DNA of 64,000 bases from Buttiauxella gaviniae ATCC 51604. GTDB taxonomy: Bacteria > Pseudomonadota > Gammaproteobacteria > Enterobacterales > Enterobacteriaceae. The notes below the pieces were generated by a model. It had not been told where the DNA came from and made no database searches. It saw only the letters and a program-made list of their open reading frames with translations. A program made the translations under genes and the position numbers. The stretch is taken from assembly GCF_001654835.1 (NCBI RefSeq), contig NZ_LXEP01000005.1:1-64000 (forward strand), in the 5' to 3' direction. Shown here one piece after another: positions 55,543 through 64,000 of this stretch (position 1 is its first letter; every line of letters begins with the position of its first letter).

Positions 55543-57387
55543 CTAAAGCTTATCTAGCAAATCTTTAACGTCTTTCGCTTTGCTGCTGTCTTTATGCTTG
55601 CCCAGCCAGTCATTCAGGCGACGTTTTGCTTCACTCTGCAACTGCTTACGCAGTACCTGGTCCACTTGCAAAGAGTAATTCAACTTCTGCCATGGCCCAT
55701 AAACTCGCAGCGGGATTGGGGTGGTTTTCAGCACCTCAATCAACTTGCTATCCCCTTTCCAACCGTCAACTACGGTGACATCAAAGCGGGTATCGCACTG
55801 CTGCTTAACAAGATCAAGAGTCCCCGCGCCTGTCAGCGCCAACATGGAGGATGCGCCAACCATTTTCTTGAGGGATAACTCGCCATTATCGAGACTTGCC
55901 TGCGCTGAAAAATTATCCAACATGGTGACATTGTCATAATTTTCCTGGGCCTGAACATCATCATTGCTGCGGGTTACTGCTTGCTGTATTAGCTGTTGGA
56001 AGTTCATACCCTGCATTGTGGTATGTAGCATCGTTATGCTCGCATCCCCTTGCCAGCTACGACGGAAAGATTCGGCATTGAGTCTGTCACCGCTGAACTC
56101 CCCTTCCATTGATAGCAATCCAGACAACGCGATTGGATAGTTAAACGCAGTCAGAATCGGCCCAATTTCTATATCTTCAACTTTTGGGCTAAATGATAGT
56201 TGCGGCTGACTCTGGCGTGCATCAAGCTCGCCCGGGAATGACATACTCCCTTTGCCAAATTTCCCCATCAGTTCAGAAACCGTTAGCAAGCCATAATTGT
56301 TGGTTATTGCCGCTTGAACATCGGTGAAATCCAGCCCTCGCCACACCACACTCGACGCGGCAATATTAACCTGGGCAGTAAAATCGCGCAGACTCTGATA
56401 GTTGGTCTCTTCGACCCCGGAAGCAATGATCGGACGTGGTAGCGCACTTTGCTGCTGTGCCTGTTGCTGCACGTTGACATTCGTCACTGAGTTGCCAGCA
56501 ACCAGGCCATCCAGATTCAATTTACTTGAGCGTAAATCGATTACCCACTGAGTTTTGTCTTCCAGCACAGCACTGGCATTACCTTGCAAGTCGCTATCAT
56601 TGGCAGTCAGTTGCAGCTGATTAAGTTCAAGACGGCGCTGTGGTTCAAGCCAACGTCCAGCAAAGGTTCCACTGCCCGTAACCCCTTTAGCAGGAAGGTC
56701 TGCACCTTGAAGTTGGTAATCGAGTTTGGAGATATTGGCACTGAGTTGCTGCGGATAATTGCTGGCATCAAGATCAGCCACCAATGACAAGGTCAAATCA
56801 CGTTGGTCACGATTAATACGGCTGCTCAGTTCAATGTGCGCTTGTTTCCGCTCATTCTGCTCCATTTGCAGATTGATATTGCGCACCGTAATTTGTTCGT
56901 CATCAGCATGCTGGAAAACCAGCACGCTGTCGGCAACTTTTAGTTTAGCTATGTCAAAAGACCAACCGCTGTCTTCATCAGGTGGAGGCGTGGGGGATGA
57001 CGGCCCGACAGGGGCATCTTTGGCACGGCGCTCTTCTGTCTGGGGAGTGAGTTGAATTACTGCACCTTTCAACATCACCTGGTGAACCTTAAGCTGATGA
57101 GAAAGCAGAGGTAATAAGGCAACATCCAGGCGCATATTGTCGGCTCGTACCAAGGGCTGACTAGCACCTGGTGCGGTCAATGACATACGTCCTGATAAAA
57201 TACTAAGTTGTGGCCAGACGTGCCAACGCAGCGGCCCGTCTAAATCCAGTTGATAGCCACTGCGAGCTTCAACCTGGCCTACCATATATGCACGAAAATC
57301 ATTGGGGTTAACCAATAACACCAACGCAGAAAGGCCGGCAACCAGCACAACCAGCAAAATCATCAGCGTGGTAAGTAATCGTCTCAT
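55543..57387 (-). CDS. asmA: Outer-membrane assembly protein AsmA
   Basis: AsmA is anchored in the inner membrane and has a long periplasmic beta-taco body; AsmA-like proteins are implicated in phospholipid transport to the outer membrane. The 614-residue product has one N-terminal membrane helix (MRRLLTTLMILLVVLVAG), NPNDFRAYMVGQVEARSGY after it, and a C-terminal AsmA domain. A Pro-rich insertion (PSSPTPPPDEDS) lies near residue 150. The ATG at 57387 has GGGGAT before it; a longer frame runs into dcd. It follows dcd after 22 bases. Confidence 0.94.
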   Translation of the reverse strand: MRRLLTTLMILLVVLVAGLSALVLLVNPNDFRAYMVGQVEARSGYQLDLDGPLRWHVWPQLSILSGRMSLTAPGASQPLVRADNMRLDVALLPLLSHQLKVHQVMLKGAVIQLTPQTEERRAKDAPVGPSSPTPPPDEDSGWSFDIAKLKVADSVLVFQHADDEQITVRNINLQMEQNERKQAHIELSSRINRDQRDLTLSLVADLDASNYPQQLSANISKLDYQLQGADLPAKGVTGSGTFAGRWLEPQRRLELNQLQLTANDSDLQGNASAVLEDKTQWVIDLRSSKLNLDGLVAGNSVTNVNVQQQAQQQSALPRPIIASGVEETNYQSLRDFTAQVNIAASSVVWRGLDFTDVQAAITNNYGLLTVSELMGKFGKGSMSFPGELDARQSQPQLSFSPKVEDIEIGPILTAFNYPIALSGLLSMEGEFSGDRLNAESFRRSWQGDASITMLHTTMQGMNFQQLIQQAVTRSNDDVQAQENYDNVTMLDNFSAQASLDNGELSLKKMVGASSMLALTGAGTLDLVKQQCDTRFDVTVVDGWKGDSKLIEVLKTTPIPLRVYGPWQKLNYSLQVDQVLRKQLQSEAKRRLNDWLGKHKDSSKAKDVKDLLDKL

Positions 57388-57409
57388 ACAATCCCCATAG
57401 AGATGCAAC

Positions 57410-57991
57410 TCAGTCCTTATCAATACGACTCGCCACAGCCCCTTGCTGATCGCGATATTTCGCGTCCTGGCGACTGTTGTAAGGGCGTGCGGCAGGGCCT
57501 GAAAGCGGTTCAAAACTCAAAGCGCCAATCATCATACCAGGGCGCAGGGCTAAAGGCAGCTTACCGGAATTATAGAACTCCAGAACAATGCAGCCATGCC
57601 AGCCTGGATCGATACGGTGTGCGGTTACATGGACCATCAGACCCAAACGCGCCAAAGATGAACGACCGTCTAACCAGCCGACTAAATCAGCGGGTATCGT
57701 TACGGACTCAAGCGTTACCGCTAAAGCCAGTTCTCCAGGGTGTAAATAGAATGCTTCGCCTTCATTGAGGACGATTTCGTCGCTCATAACGCGTTCCAGA
57801 GCTTCGGTCACTTCATCTTTTGGACCGCTTAAATCTATAAACGGTGCCGTATGGCCGCTGAAAGTACGGAATTTGTTCCCCAAACGCACATCGACAGTAG
57901 CACCGCTAATGCGTTCAACTGGCGGACGAGGGGTAATCGTTAAGCGCCCGTCATCGAGCCAGGCTTCTATATCGCGGTCACACAAACGCAT
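57410..57991 (-). CDS. dcd: dCTP deaminase
   Basis: Dcd deaminates dCTP to dUTP, the main source of dUMP for thymidylate in enterics. The 193-residue homotrimer subunit shows the active-site [25 protein letters not shown] region with the conserved Arg, Ser and Asp, and [14 protein letters not shown] with the catalytic Glu. Length matches E. coli exactly. It is followed closely by asmA and preceded by udk. Confidence 0.97.
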   Translation of the reverse strand: MRLCDRDIEAWLDDGRLTITPRPPVERISGATVDVRLGNKFRTFSGHTAPFIDLSGPKDEVTEALERVMSDEIVLNEGEAFYLHPGELALAVTLESVTIPADLVGWLDGRSSLARLGLMVHVTAHRIDPGWHGCIVLEFYNSGKLPLALRPGMMIGALSFEPLSGPAARPYNSRQDAKYRDQQGAVASRIDKD

Positions 57992-58143
57992 CAGTGATGC
58001 TCCTTATCTCAAGCTCAGTTTTGTTTACCCTGCCACAGCGGGGCTAAGATAGCCACGCTACGAAGGGTAAATACCGGGATTTCATTACGTTTTTGCGAGC
58101 GAATAAGTAGAACTCGTCCGCGAAAGGCTGTTATGTCTGAAGA

Positions 58144-58785
58144 TTACTCAAAGAACTGACTGATTTTTGCCTTGAGGATATCAATGGCGATACGGTTTTT
58201 ACCCCCGCGCGGCACGATAATATCGGCATACTGCTTGGAAGGTTCTATGAATTGTAAAAACATAGGGCGAACGGTTTTCTGATACTGGGCCATCACAGAG
58301 TCCATTGAACGGCCACGTTCATTAACATCGCGTTTCATACGGCGCATCAGGCAAATATCCAGCGGCGTATCAACAAAAATGGAGAAGTTCATCTCTTCGC
58401 GCAGACGGGCATCCGTCAGCAACAAAATCCCTTCCAGAATGATGACTTTCTTCGGCATTAAATGAACAGAGTTACCGGTACGGGTATGTTCAACATAGCT
58501 ATAGACAGGCAGCTCAATAGGGTTACCTGATTTGAGCATTTGTAAATGCTGAAACAGCAAGTTGTGATCCATCGCGTTTGGATGGTCGTAGTTGGTCTTA
58601 ACTCGTTCTTCCATCGAAAGATGGCTTTGGTCTTTGTAGTAACTGTCTTCTGGAATGACACCAATGTGTTCATCACCAACTTGATCGCGCAGTTCGCGAT
58701 ACAGCGTGCTGGCAATAAGACTTTTTCCTGAAGCCGACGCACCGGCTATCCCGATGATGACGCATTGATGGGACTTGTCAGTCAT
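58144..58785 (-). CDS. udk: Uridine/cytidine kinase
   Basis: Udk phosphorylates uridine and cytidine in pyrimidine salvage. The 213-residue protein has the P-loop [14 protein letters not shown] (about residues 12-25), the Mg-binding DSYYKD segment, and the base-recognition YDHPNAMDH. It lies 152 bases upstream of dcd on the same strand, so the two nucleotide genes may share a transcript. Confidence 0.97.
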   Translation of the reverse strand: MTDKSHQCVIIGIAGASASGKSLIASTLYRELRDQVGDEHIGVIPEDSYYKDQSHLSMEERVKTNYDHPNAMDHNLLFQHLQMLKSGNPIELPVYSYVEHTRTGNSVHLMPKKVIILEGILLLTDARLREEMNFSIFVDTPLDICLMRRMKRDVNERGRSMDSVMAQYQKTVRPMFLQFIEPSKQYADIIVPRGGKNRIAIDILKAKISQFFE

Positions 58786-59141
58786 GTTGTAACGAGCCTT
58801 GTTGACTTAAATGTTGAGGAAGGGCGACGCAAAAGACGTCAAACGCGGCAATTATAGGGAGATCCGCCCGCTGATACCAGAGTAATGCACACGCGAGGGT
58901 GATTTTAACTGGCTGGTAACAGGTAGATGGAAGCCAATCAATAACCACTGCATAAGAATGGTTATTAACGAATGGTAAAAATAAGTATGTCAAATAACAC
59001 TTTTTATTACTTCTTGATGTTAAATTATGACCGACCTGCATAGGAATTGTAAATTGTTTGTACTAGCATAAAACCGAAACTTATCTTTTTATTTGCATCC
59101 GGGCATGGCACCTGGCGGCACGCCTTAACGGATTTGCGGTC
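58786..59141. other. udk-dgcE divergent intergenic region
   Basis: This 356-base gap must hold the promoters of udk (leftward) and dgcE (rightward). An 8-bp inverted repeat, AATAACCA and TGGTTATT (58940-58947, 58959-58966), with an 11-base loop is the only structure seen. No coding sequence is supported. Confidence 0.6.
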
Positions 59142-62100
59142 ATGATCAAACAAAGCACAAAAGAGTTAATCGCAATGCCTTCCTTCATTCTGCCTGCGGG
59201 GTTGGGGTTTTTAAGCTTTATATTCACTTTATACTCCCTGGAATTATCTCTGGTCGGTACTGTTTTAGCACCGCTTTGGTTCCCAACATCCATCATGATG
59301 GTGGCCTTATTCCGTAATTCAGTCCGTCAATGGCCAATGATCATTGTGGTATGTGCTCTCGGAAGTCTTTGCGCTTCCGCTATTTTGCAGCCCATACATG
59401 AAATTAACCTTGGCTACAGCGCTATAAATATTATCGAGGCATTGTTTGGTGCATCGTTAATGCGACGTTTCCTCACGCAAATTAACCCATTGCAAAACCT
59501 CAATAATTGGGTTCGCCTGGTTTTCTGCAGTGCAATAGTTCCCCCTCTTATTGGCGGCGTGCTGGCAGTTTGGCTTGCGGGTCCTGATGGTGGAAACATC
59601 GCTAAAACTTTTTTCGTTTGGGTCTTATCCGAAACTATCGGTACTTTGGCGTTAGTTCCAACAGCATTATTGTTTAAACCAAGCTATTTATTACGCCATA
59701 AAAACCCGAAACTATTATTAGAAACAATATTCACTTTTGTTATCACCCTGACACTTAGCTATCTTGCTCTGCGTTATATGCCGTGGCCATTTACCTTTAT
59801 TATTGTTTTTCTGATGTGGAGTGCTATTCGCCTGCCACGTCTGGAAGCTTTTGTTATTTTCCTGGCCACATTAATGGTTGTCTCTTTAATGATGGCAACC
59901 AATAGCGCGGTAGACATGCAACCGCACACGGACATCATGAATAACGCCCCCTGGCTACCGTTCCTGATGATTTTATTGCCAGCAAATGTGATGACAATGG
60001 TGATGTATTCGTTTCGAGAGGAGCGTAAACACATCACCGAAAGCGAAGCGCGTTTCCGTAACGCGATGGAATATTCCGCCATCGGTATGGCGTTGGTATC
60101 AACCGATGGCCAGTGGTTGCAGGTAAATAAATCGCTTTGCAAATTCCTCGGGTATAGCGCCGAACAACTACGCTCACTGACATTCCAGCAGATAACCCAT
60201 CCGGAAGATTTACACGCTGATTTACAGCAACTCAATATGCTGGTGAGTGGCAGTATCAACAGCTATTCGATGGAAAAACGCTATTACACCAGCAAAGGCG
60301 ATGTCGTATGGGCATTGCTGGCGGTGTCTATTGTGCGTGACATTGACGGCACCCCGCTCTATTTAATCGCGCAGATTGAAGATATTAATGATCTCAAGCA
60401 TACCGAGTGGGTGAATAAACGCTTGATGGAGCGCATTACACTTGCCAATGAAGCGGGTGGCATCGGTATCTGGGAATGGGATCTTGGCAGCGATGTAATC
60501 AGTTGGGACAAACGTATGTTTGATCTCTATGAAGTCCCGGCGCATGTAAAACCCACCTACGCTCTGTGGCTTGAATGTATCGTCGCCGATGACGCGCCAA
60601 TGGCTGAGAAAACAGTTCGCGATGCTTTGCAGGCTCGAGTGCCTTTCAAGATGGAATATCGTATTCATGTCAAAGAAGGCATCCGCCATATTCGCTCACT
60701 CGCAAACCGGGTATTGAATAAAAATGGTGATGTTGAGCGCCTGCTCGGCATCAACATGGATATGACGGAAGTTAAACAGCTGAATGAAGCGTTGTATCAG
60801 GAGAAAGAACGTCTACACATCACGCTGGATTCGATAGGTGAAGCGGTCATTTGTACCGATGTAGATATGAATATCACCTTTATGAATCCTATTGCCGAGA
60901 AACTCAGCGGCTGGCCACAACAGCAGGCAATCGGTCAGCATATTCTGGCCATTCTGCACATCACGTTTGGCGACACCGGGCCCGTGATGGAGAATATTCA
61001 TAGTGGTGATTATGCGCGAACGACCATCGAGCACGATGTCGTTCTGCATTGCCGCAACGGCGGCAGCTACGATATCCACTACAGCATCACCCCGCTAACA
61101 ACGTTGGACGGGCAAAGCATCGGTTCGGTGCTGGTCATTCAGGATGTCACCGAATCGCGTAAAATGCTTAAACAGTTGAGCTACAGTGCCTCACATGATG
61201 GGCTGACACACTTGGCAAACCGTGTCAGTTTCGAAAACCATCTCAAACGTTTGCTGCAGAGTGCTGGAGAAAATCGCCAGCGCCATGCGCTCGTGTTTAT
61301 CGACCTCGATCGTTTCAAAGCAGTGAATGATACCGCAGGGCACGCCGCGGGCGATGCGTTGCTGCGCGAGCTCTCCTCTTTGATGCTAAGCATGTTGCGA
61401 ACAGGTGATTTCCTGGCTCGTCTGGGCGGTGATGAGTTTGGTTTGTTGCTCCCGGATTGCTCTTCTGACAATGCGCGCCATATTTCTGAGCGTATTATCC
61501 AAAGCATTAATGACTATCACTTTACGTGGAACGGGCGTTTGCACCGCATTGGCGCCAGCGCAGGTATAACCCAAATTGATGCCGATAACAGAATTGCTTC
61601 TGAAGTGCTTTCTCAGGCCGATATCGCTTGTTATGCCTCGAAAAATGGTGGCCGCGGCCGCGTGACCGTCTTTGAATCTTCTCAGCATGAAATTCGCAAA
61701 GAAGATCAGCATATGACCGTCGATGAGCAAAAGCACATCATCAACGAGAACCCGATCCTGATGGTAGCCAGAGGCGTTGCCCCGCCACGCGTTCCGGAAT
61801 CAACCAGTTTTTATGTGGTGTCGTTACGCTTCTGGGGGAGTGATAATGTCGTGATTGATGAGTCCCCTTTCCGCACAGCCGTTACCGACAAAGAGTTGCA
61901 ATGCGCTCTCGACCTAAGGGTTTTTAACGAATTCTTCAGCAAGTTTTCTCAACAAGTAGCAAGTAAAGGCTTTGGCATCGCGCTTCCTATTTCTTCCCCG
62001 GGCCTTGCGAGTGATAAAGTTGTCGACGAGCTGTTAAGAGGCTTATCCCGTAGCCCACTACCTGCTCGTCTGTTACACCTGATGGTCAATTGCGAAGTGT

Positions 62101-62474
62101 TGCAAAGTGATGATGAGAAGATAGACAGTAACCTGAAAAGGCTGCGCGATAGTGGATGCCAGTTGATCCTAAGCCATGTTGGCCGAGACCTGGATATCTT
62201 TAAACACGTCTCACGCCAGCGTTTCAGCTACATCATTGTGGATGAAGAACTGATTAGTAATGTTCACTGCAATCTGATGGATGAAATGATGGTGACCATC
62301 ATTCATGGCCACGCCCAGCGTCAATCATTGCAAACGATCGCAGGACCTGCCGATATGCCAATGGTGATGGATACGCTCTCAGGCATTGGCATCGACCTTA
62401 TTTTCGGTGAGGCCGTGACCCAACCAACCCCGCTGGAAATACTGCTGAACACGAGTTATTTCGCGATTAATTAA
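59142..62474 (+). CDS. dgcE: Diguanylate cyclase DgcE (YegE)
   Basis: DgcE makes c-di-GMP and in E. coli feeds the switch that turns on curli and cellulose. The 1110-residue protein has an N-terminal MASE1 membrane sensor (about 10-290), PAS domains (FRNAMEYSAIGMALVSTDG near 300, two more to about 670), a GGDEF domain with intact GGDEF (762-766) and an RxxD inhibitory site (RTGD, 753-756), and a C-terminal EAL-like domain. The EAL motif and catalytic residues are not recognisable there, so it should lack phosphodiesterase activity. It converges on alkA with a 7-base gap. Confidence 0.95.
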   Translation: MIKQSTKELIAMPSFILPAGLGFLSFIFTLYSLELSLVGTVLAPLWFPTSIMMVALFRNSVRQWPMIIVVCALGSLCASAILQPIHEINLGYSAINIIEALFGASLMRRFLTQINPLQNLNNWVRLVFCSAIVPPLIGGVLAVWLAGPDGGNIAKTFFVWVLSETIGTLALVPTALLFKPSYLLRHKNPKLLLETIFTFVITLTLSYLALRYMPWPFTFIIVFLMWSAIRLPRLEAFVIFLATLMVVSLMMATNSAVDMQPHTDIMNNAPWLPFLMILLPANVMTMVMYSFREERKHITESEARFRNAMEYSAIGMALVSTDGQWLQVNKSLCKFLGYSAEQLRSLTFQQITHPEDLHADLQQLNMLVSGSINSYSMEKRYYTSKGDVVWALLAVSIVRDIDGTPLYLIAQIEDINDLKHTEWVNKRLMERITLANEAGGIGIWEWDLGSDVISWDKRMFDLYEVPAHVKPTYALWLECIVADDAPMAEKTVRDALQARVPFKMEYRIHVKEGIRHIRSLANRVLNKNGDVERLLGINMDMTEVKQLNEALYQEKERLHITLDSIGEAVICTDVDMNITFMNPIAEKLSGWPQQQAIGQHILAILHITFGDTGPVMENIHSGDYARTTIEHDVVLHCRNGGSYDIHYSITPLTTLDGQSIGSVLVIQDVTESRKMLKQLSYSASHDGLTHLANRVSFENHLKRLLQSAGENRQRHALVFIDLDRFKAVNDTAGHAAGDALLRELSSLMLSMLRTGDFLARLGGDEFGLLLPDCSSDNARHISERIIQSINDYHFTWNGRLHRIGASAGITQIDADNRIASEVLSQADIACYASKNGGRGRVTVFESSQHEIRKEDQHMTVDEQKHIINENPILMVARGVAPPRVPESTSFYVVSLRFWGSDNVVIDESPFRTAVTDKELQCALDLRVFNEFFSKFSQQVASKGFGIALPISSPGLASDKVVDELLRGLSRSPLPARLLHLMVNCEVLQSDDEKIDSNLKRLRDSGCQLILSHVGRDLDIFKHVSRQRFSYIIVDEELISNVHCNLMDEMMVTIIHGHAQRQSLQTIAGPADMPMVMDTLSGIGIDLIFGEAVTQPTPLEILLNTSYFAIN

Positions 62475-62481
62475 TTCGCTA

Positions 62482-63327
62482 TTAAGTACCTGGCACCCAG
62501 CCCTCACTATACCAAATATGCAATAACGCGTAGGAGCGCCAGGGCTTCCAGCGTTCGGCGTAACGGCGAATTTGAGTTGGCGTAATACCTGGAAATCGCT
62601 GCTTAATCAGATAGTCGTCTGGTAAGAAAACATCATTTGCCTGCCAACCACGCAAAGCAATGTAGTTTGCCGTCCAGCGACCAATCCCTGGATAAGAGAT
62701 GAGCATTTTCACACCTTGCTCAACATCCACAGGGGTATGGAGTGGAAACTCGCCTTTTACCATTTGTTGCGCCAGATGAATGATCGCAGCACCACGTTTT
62801 AAGGGCATACCAAGCGGCTTTAGCTGTTCAGGGCTCAACGATGCCAGTCGTTCAGGGGTGGGGAAAAGTCGCCAATCAGGAAAATCCACCAGCGGTTCAC
62901 CAAAAACCTGCGCCAGTTTACTGGCAAGTTTTGCCGCCATTGCTACGCTCACCAGTTGCCCCAGGATGGCGCGAACAGACAGCTCGAAGGTGTCCATGCA
63001 ACCAGGCAAACGAAGGCCAGGACGTGCAGTCGCTAAATCCCCAAGACATTCAAGAATGGTATGTGACTGACAGTCAAGGTCGAGCAGTTGTTTCACTTTT
63101 TGCAAGACCTCATCGGCAACCGGCTCCAGACCCGCACTCAGTGTCACTTTTAGCTGGCAGGCTTTCTCATCGGGCTCAAGCGTAACTAACCCTTGATACT
63201 TCCCTAAAGCAAAACTGCGGCAGTAATACTCATCTGTGACAATCTCGACGCCACTAACCGCTCGCCCGGCCAGGAAACCAAACATCCACTTCCAGTCATA
63301 AGGTGGGTTGTACTCCAGTTGATACAT
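62482..63327 (-). CDS. alkA: 3-methyladenine DNA glycosylase II
   Basis: AlkA excises alkylated purines and pyrimidines from DNA and belongs to the Ada adaptive response in E. coli. The 281-residue protein has the N-terminal AlkA domain (YNPPYDWKWMFGFLAGRAV), the helix-hairpin-helix LISYPGIGRWTANYIALRG and the catalytic Asp in VFLPDDYLIKQRFP. Only 133 bases separate it from the divergent yegD. Confidence 0.96.
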   Translation of the reverse strand: MYQLEYNPPYDWKWMFGFLAGRAVSGVEIVTDEYYCRSFALGKYQGLVTLEPDEKACQLKVTLSAGLEPVADEVLQKVKQLLDLDCQSHTILECLGDLATARPGLRLPGCMDTFELSVRAILGQLVSVAMAAKLASKLAQVFGEPLVDFPDWRLFPTPERLASLSPEQLKPLGMPLKRGAAIIHLAQQMVKGEFPLHTPVDVEQGVKMLISYPGIGRWTANYIALRGWQANDVFLPDDYLIKQRFPGITPTQIRRYAERWKPWRSYALLHIWYSEGWVPGT

Positions 63328-63460
63328 TGTCTTTTCCTGTCGTTAACTATCGCAATAGCATAGGTGCACGTCACTAATAATGCCTTGCTTTGATATTCAG
63401 TTGCCCGATGCGCCACATTCCGCTAAAGTCGCCCCCCTTCTTCACCGGCATGGGGATTAT

Positions 63461-64000
63461 ATGCAATTTATTGGCTTCGATTATGGTACTGCAAACTGCT
63501 CGGTAGCAGTAATGCGTGACGGCGTTCCACAGGCGCTGGAGATGGAGAACGGCTCAAAACTGCTTCCGTCAATGTTGTGCGCTCCGACACGTGAATCAGT
63601 AAGTGAATGGCTATATCGCCATCACGAGGTTCCTGCCACTGGCACCGAAACCCAGGCATTGCTGCGTCGCGCGGTATCCTTTAATCGCGAAGAAGATATC
63701 GATGTCTTGCCTAACAGTGTGCAATTTGGCTTGAGTTCCCTGCGCCAGTACATGGAAGACCCGGAAGAAGTTTACTTCGTTAAATCACCCAAATCCTTCC
63801 TCGGCGCTACAGGCCTAAAACCTCAGCAAGTCGCTTTGTTCGAAGATTTAGTCTGCGCGATGATGCTACATATCCGTAATCAGGCGCAAAGCCAGGTTGC
63901 CGAACCGATTACTCAAGCTGTGATCGGCCGCCCGATTAACTTCCAGGGTTTAGGTGGTGATGAAGCAAACCGGCAGGCTCAAGGGATCCTTGACCGCGCA
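63461..64000 (+). CDS. yegD: Hsp70-family chaperone-like protein YegD (5' part)
   Basis: The frame is open from an ATG at 63461 (GGGG six bases upstream) to the window end, giving 180 residues. It starts with FIGFDYGTANCSVAVMRDG, the phosphate-1 loop of the actin/Hsp70 ATPase fold, and contains AVIGRPINFQGLGGDEAN, both strongly like E. coli YegD. YegD is a DnaK-like protein lacking a full substrate-binding domain; its function is not established. The rest of the gene lies beyond the window. Confidence 0.93.
   Translation, partial: MQFIGFDYGTANCSVAVMRDGVPQALEMENGSKLLPSMLCAPTRESVSEWLYRHHEVPATGTETQALLRRAVSFNREEDIDVLPNSVQFGLSSLRQYMEDPEEVYFVKSPKSFLGATGLKPQQVALFEDLVCAMMLHIRNQAQSQVAEPITQAVIGRPINFQGLGGDEANRQAQGILDRA

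Noticed and set aside
58940-58966. AATAACCA/TGGTTATT hairpin as a terminator
   Set aside because: There is no T tract after it and it lies in a divergent promoter region.

Overview
The window is a chromosomal stretch of an enteric gamma-proteobacterium (Enterobacteriaceae). Gene order (gyrI-dacD-sbcB-plaP-yeeY-yeeZ-hisLGDCBHAFI-wzzB-gnd-O-antigen-galF-colanic acid-yegH-asmA-dcd-udk-dgcE-alkA-yegD) follows the Escherichia coli his-to-yegD segment, and most proteins look close to E. coli orthologues. The extra gabT-like gene, the absence of ugd between gnd and wzzB, and a leader peptide that differs from the E. coli one point to a genus outside Escherichia/Salmonella. Buttiauxella, Kluyvera or a relative is a guess only.

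Region 1 (1-7.9 kb) is housekeeping. It holds the start of a probable gyrI/sbmC with a LexA box, dacD (peptidoglycan carboxypeptidase), sbcB (exonuclease I), plaP (putrescine importer), a GABA-aminotransferase paralogue, yeeY (LysR regulator) and yeeZ (NAD(P)-binding epimerase-like). Region 2 (8.0-15.4 kb) is the complete histidine operon with its promoter, His-rich leader peptide, attenuator and closing terminator.

Region 3 (15.4-30.2 kb, nearly all minus strand) is the O-antigen region: wzzB, gnd, then (3' to 5') wzy, a GT4 glycosyltransferase, wzx, two GT2 glycosyltransferases, a hexapeptide acyltransferase, a VioA-type sugar aminotransferase, rmlC, rmlA, rmlD, rmlB, a JUMPstart/ops leader and galF. 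The genes from wzy to rmlC are strikingly AT-rich against their flanks, typical of a horizontally exchanged serotype cassette. The enzymes predict dTDP-L-rhamnose plus an N-acylated dTDP-4-amino-4,6-dideoxyglucose (Qui4N), assembled by three transferases on a WecA-started lipid and handled by Wzx, Wzy and Wzz.

Region 4 (30.4-53.8 kb) is the full colanic acid cluster wza-wzb-wzc-wcaABCDEF-gmd-fcl-gmm-wcaI-manC-manB-wcaJ-wzxC-wcaKLM on the minus strand. It starts behind a long leader carrying a second JUMPstart/ops element that shares a 21-base identical core with the O-antigen copy. An ERIC element and REP-type repeats sit at gene junctions inside it. Region 5 (53.9-64 kb) is again housekeeping: yegH, asmA, dcd, udk, dgcE (diguanylate cyclase), alkA and the 5' part of yegD, cut by the window end.

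No tRNA, rRNA, CRISPR array, insertion sequence or prophage was seen. The most distinctive part is the O-antigen cassette. Small structured elements between galF and rmlB and in front of wza are the best non-coding candidates.
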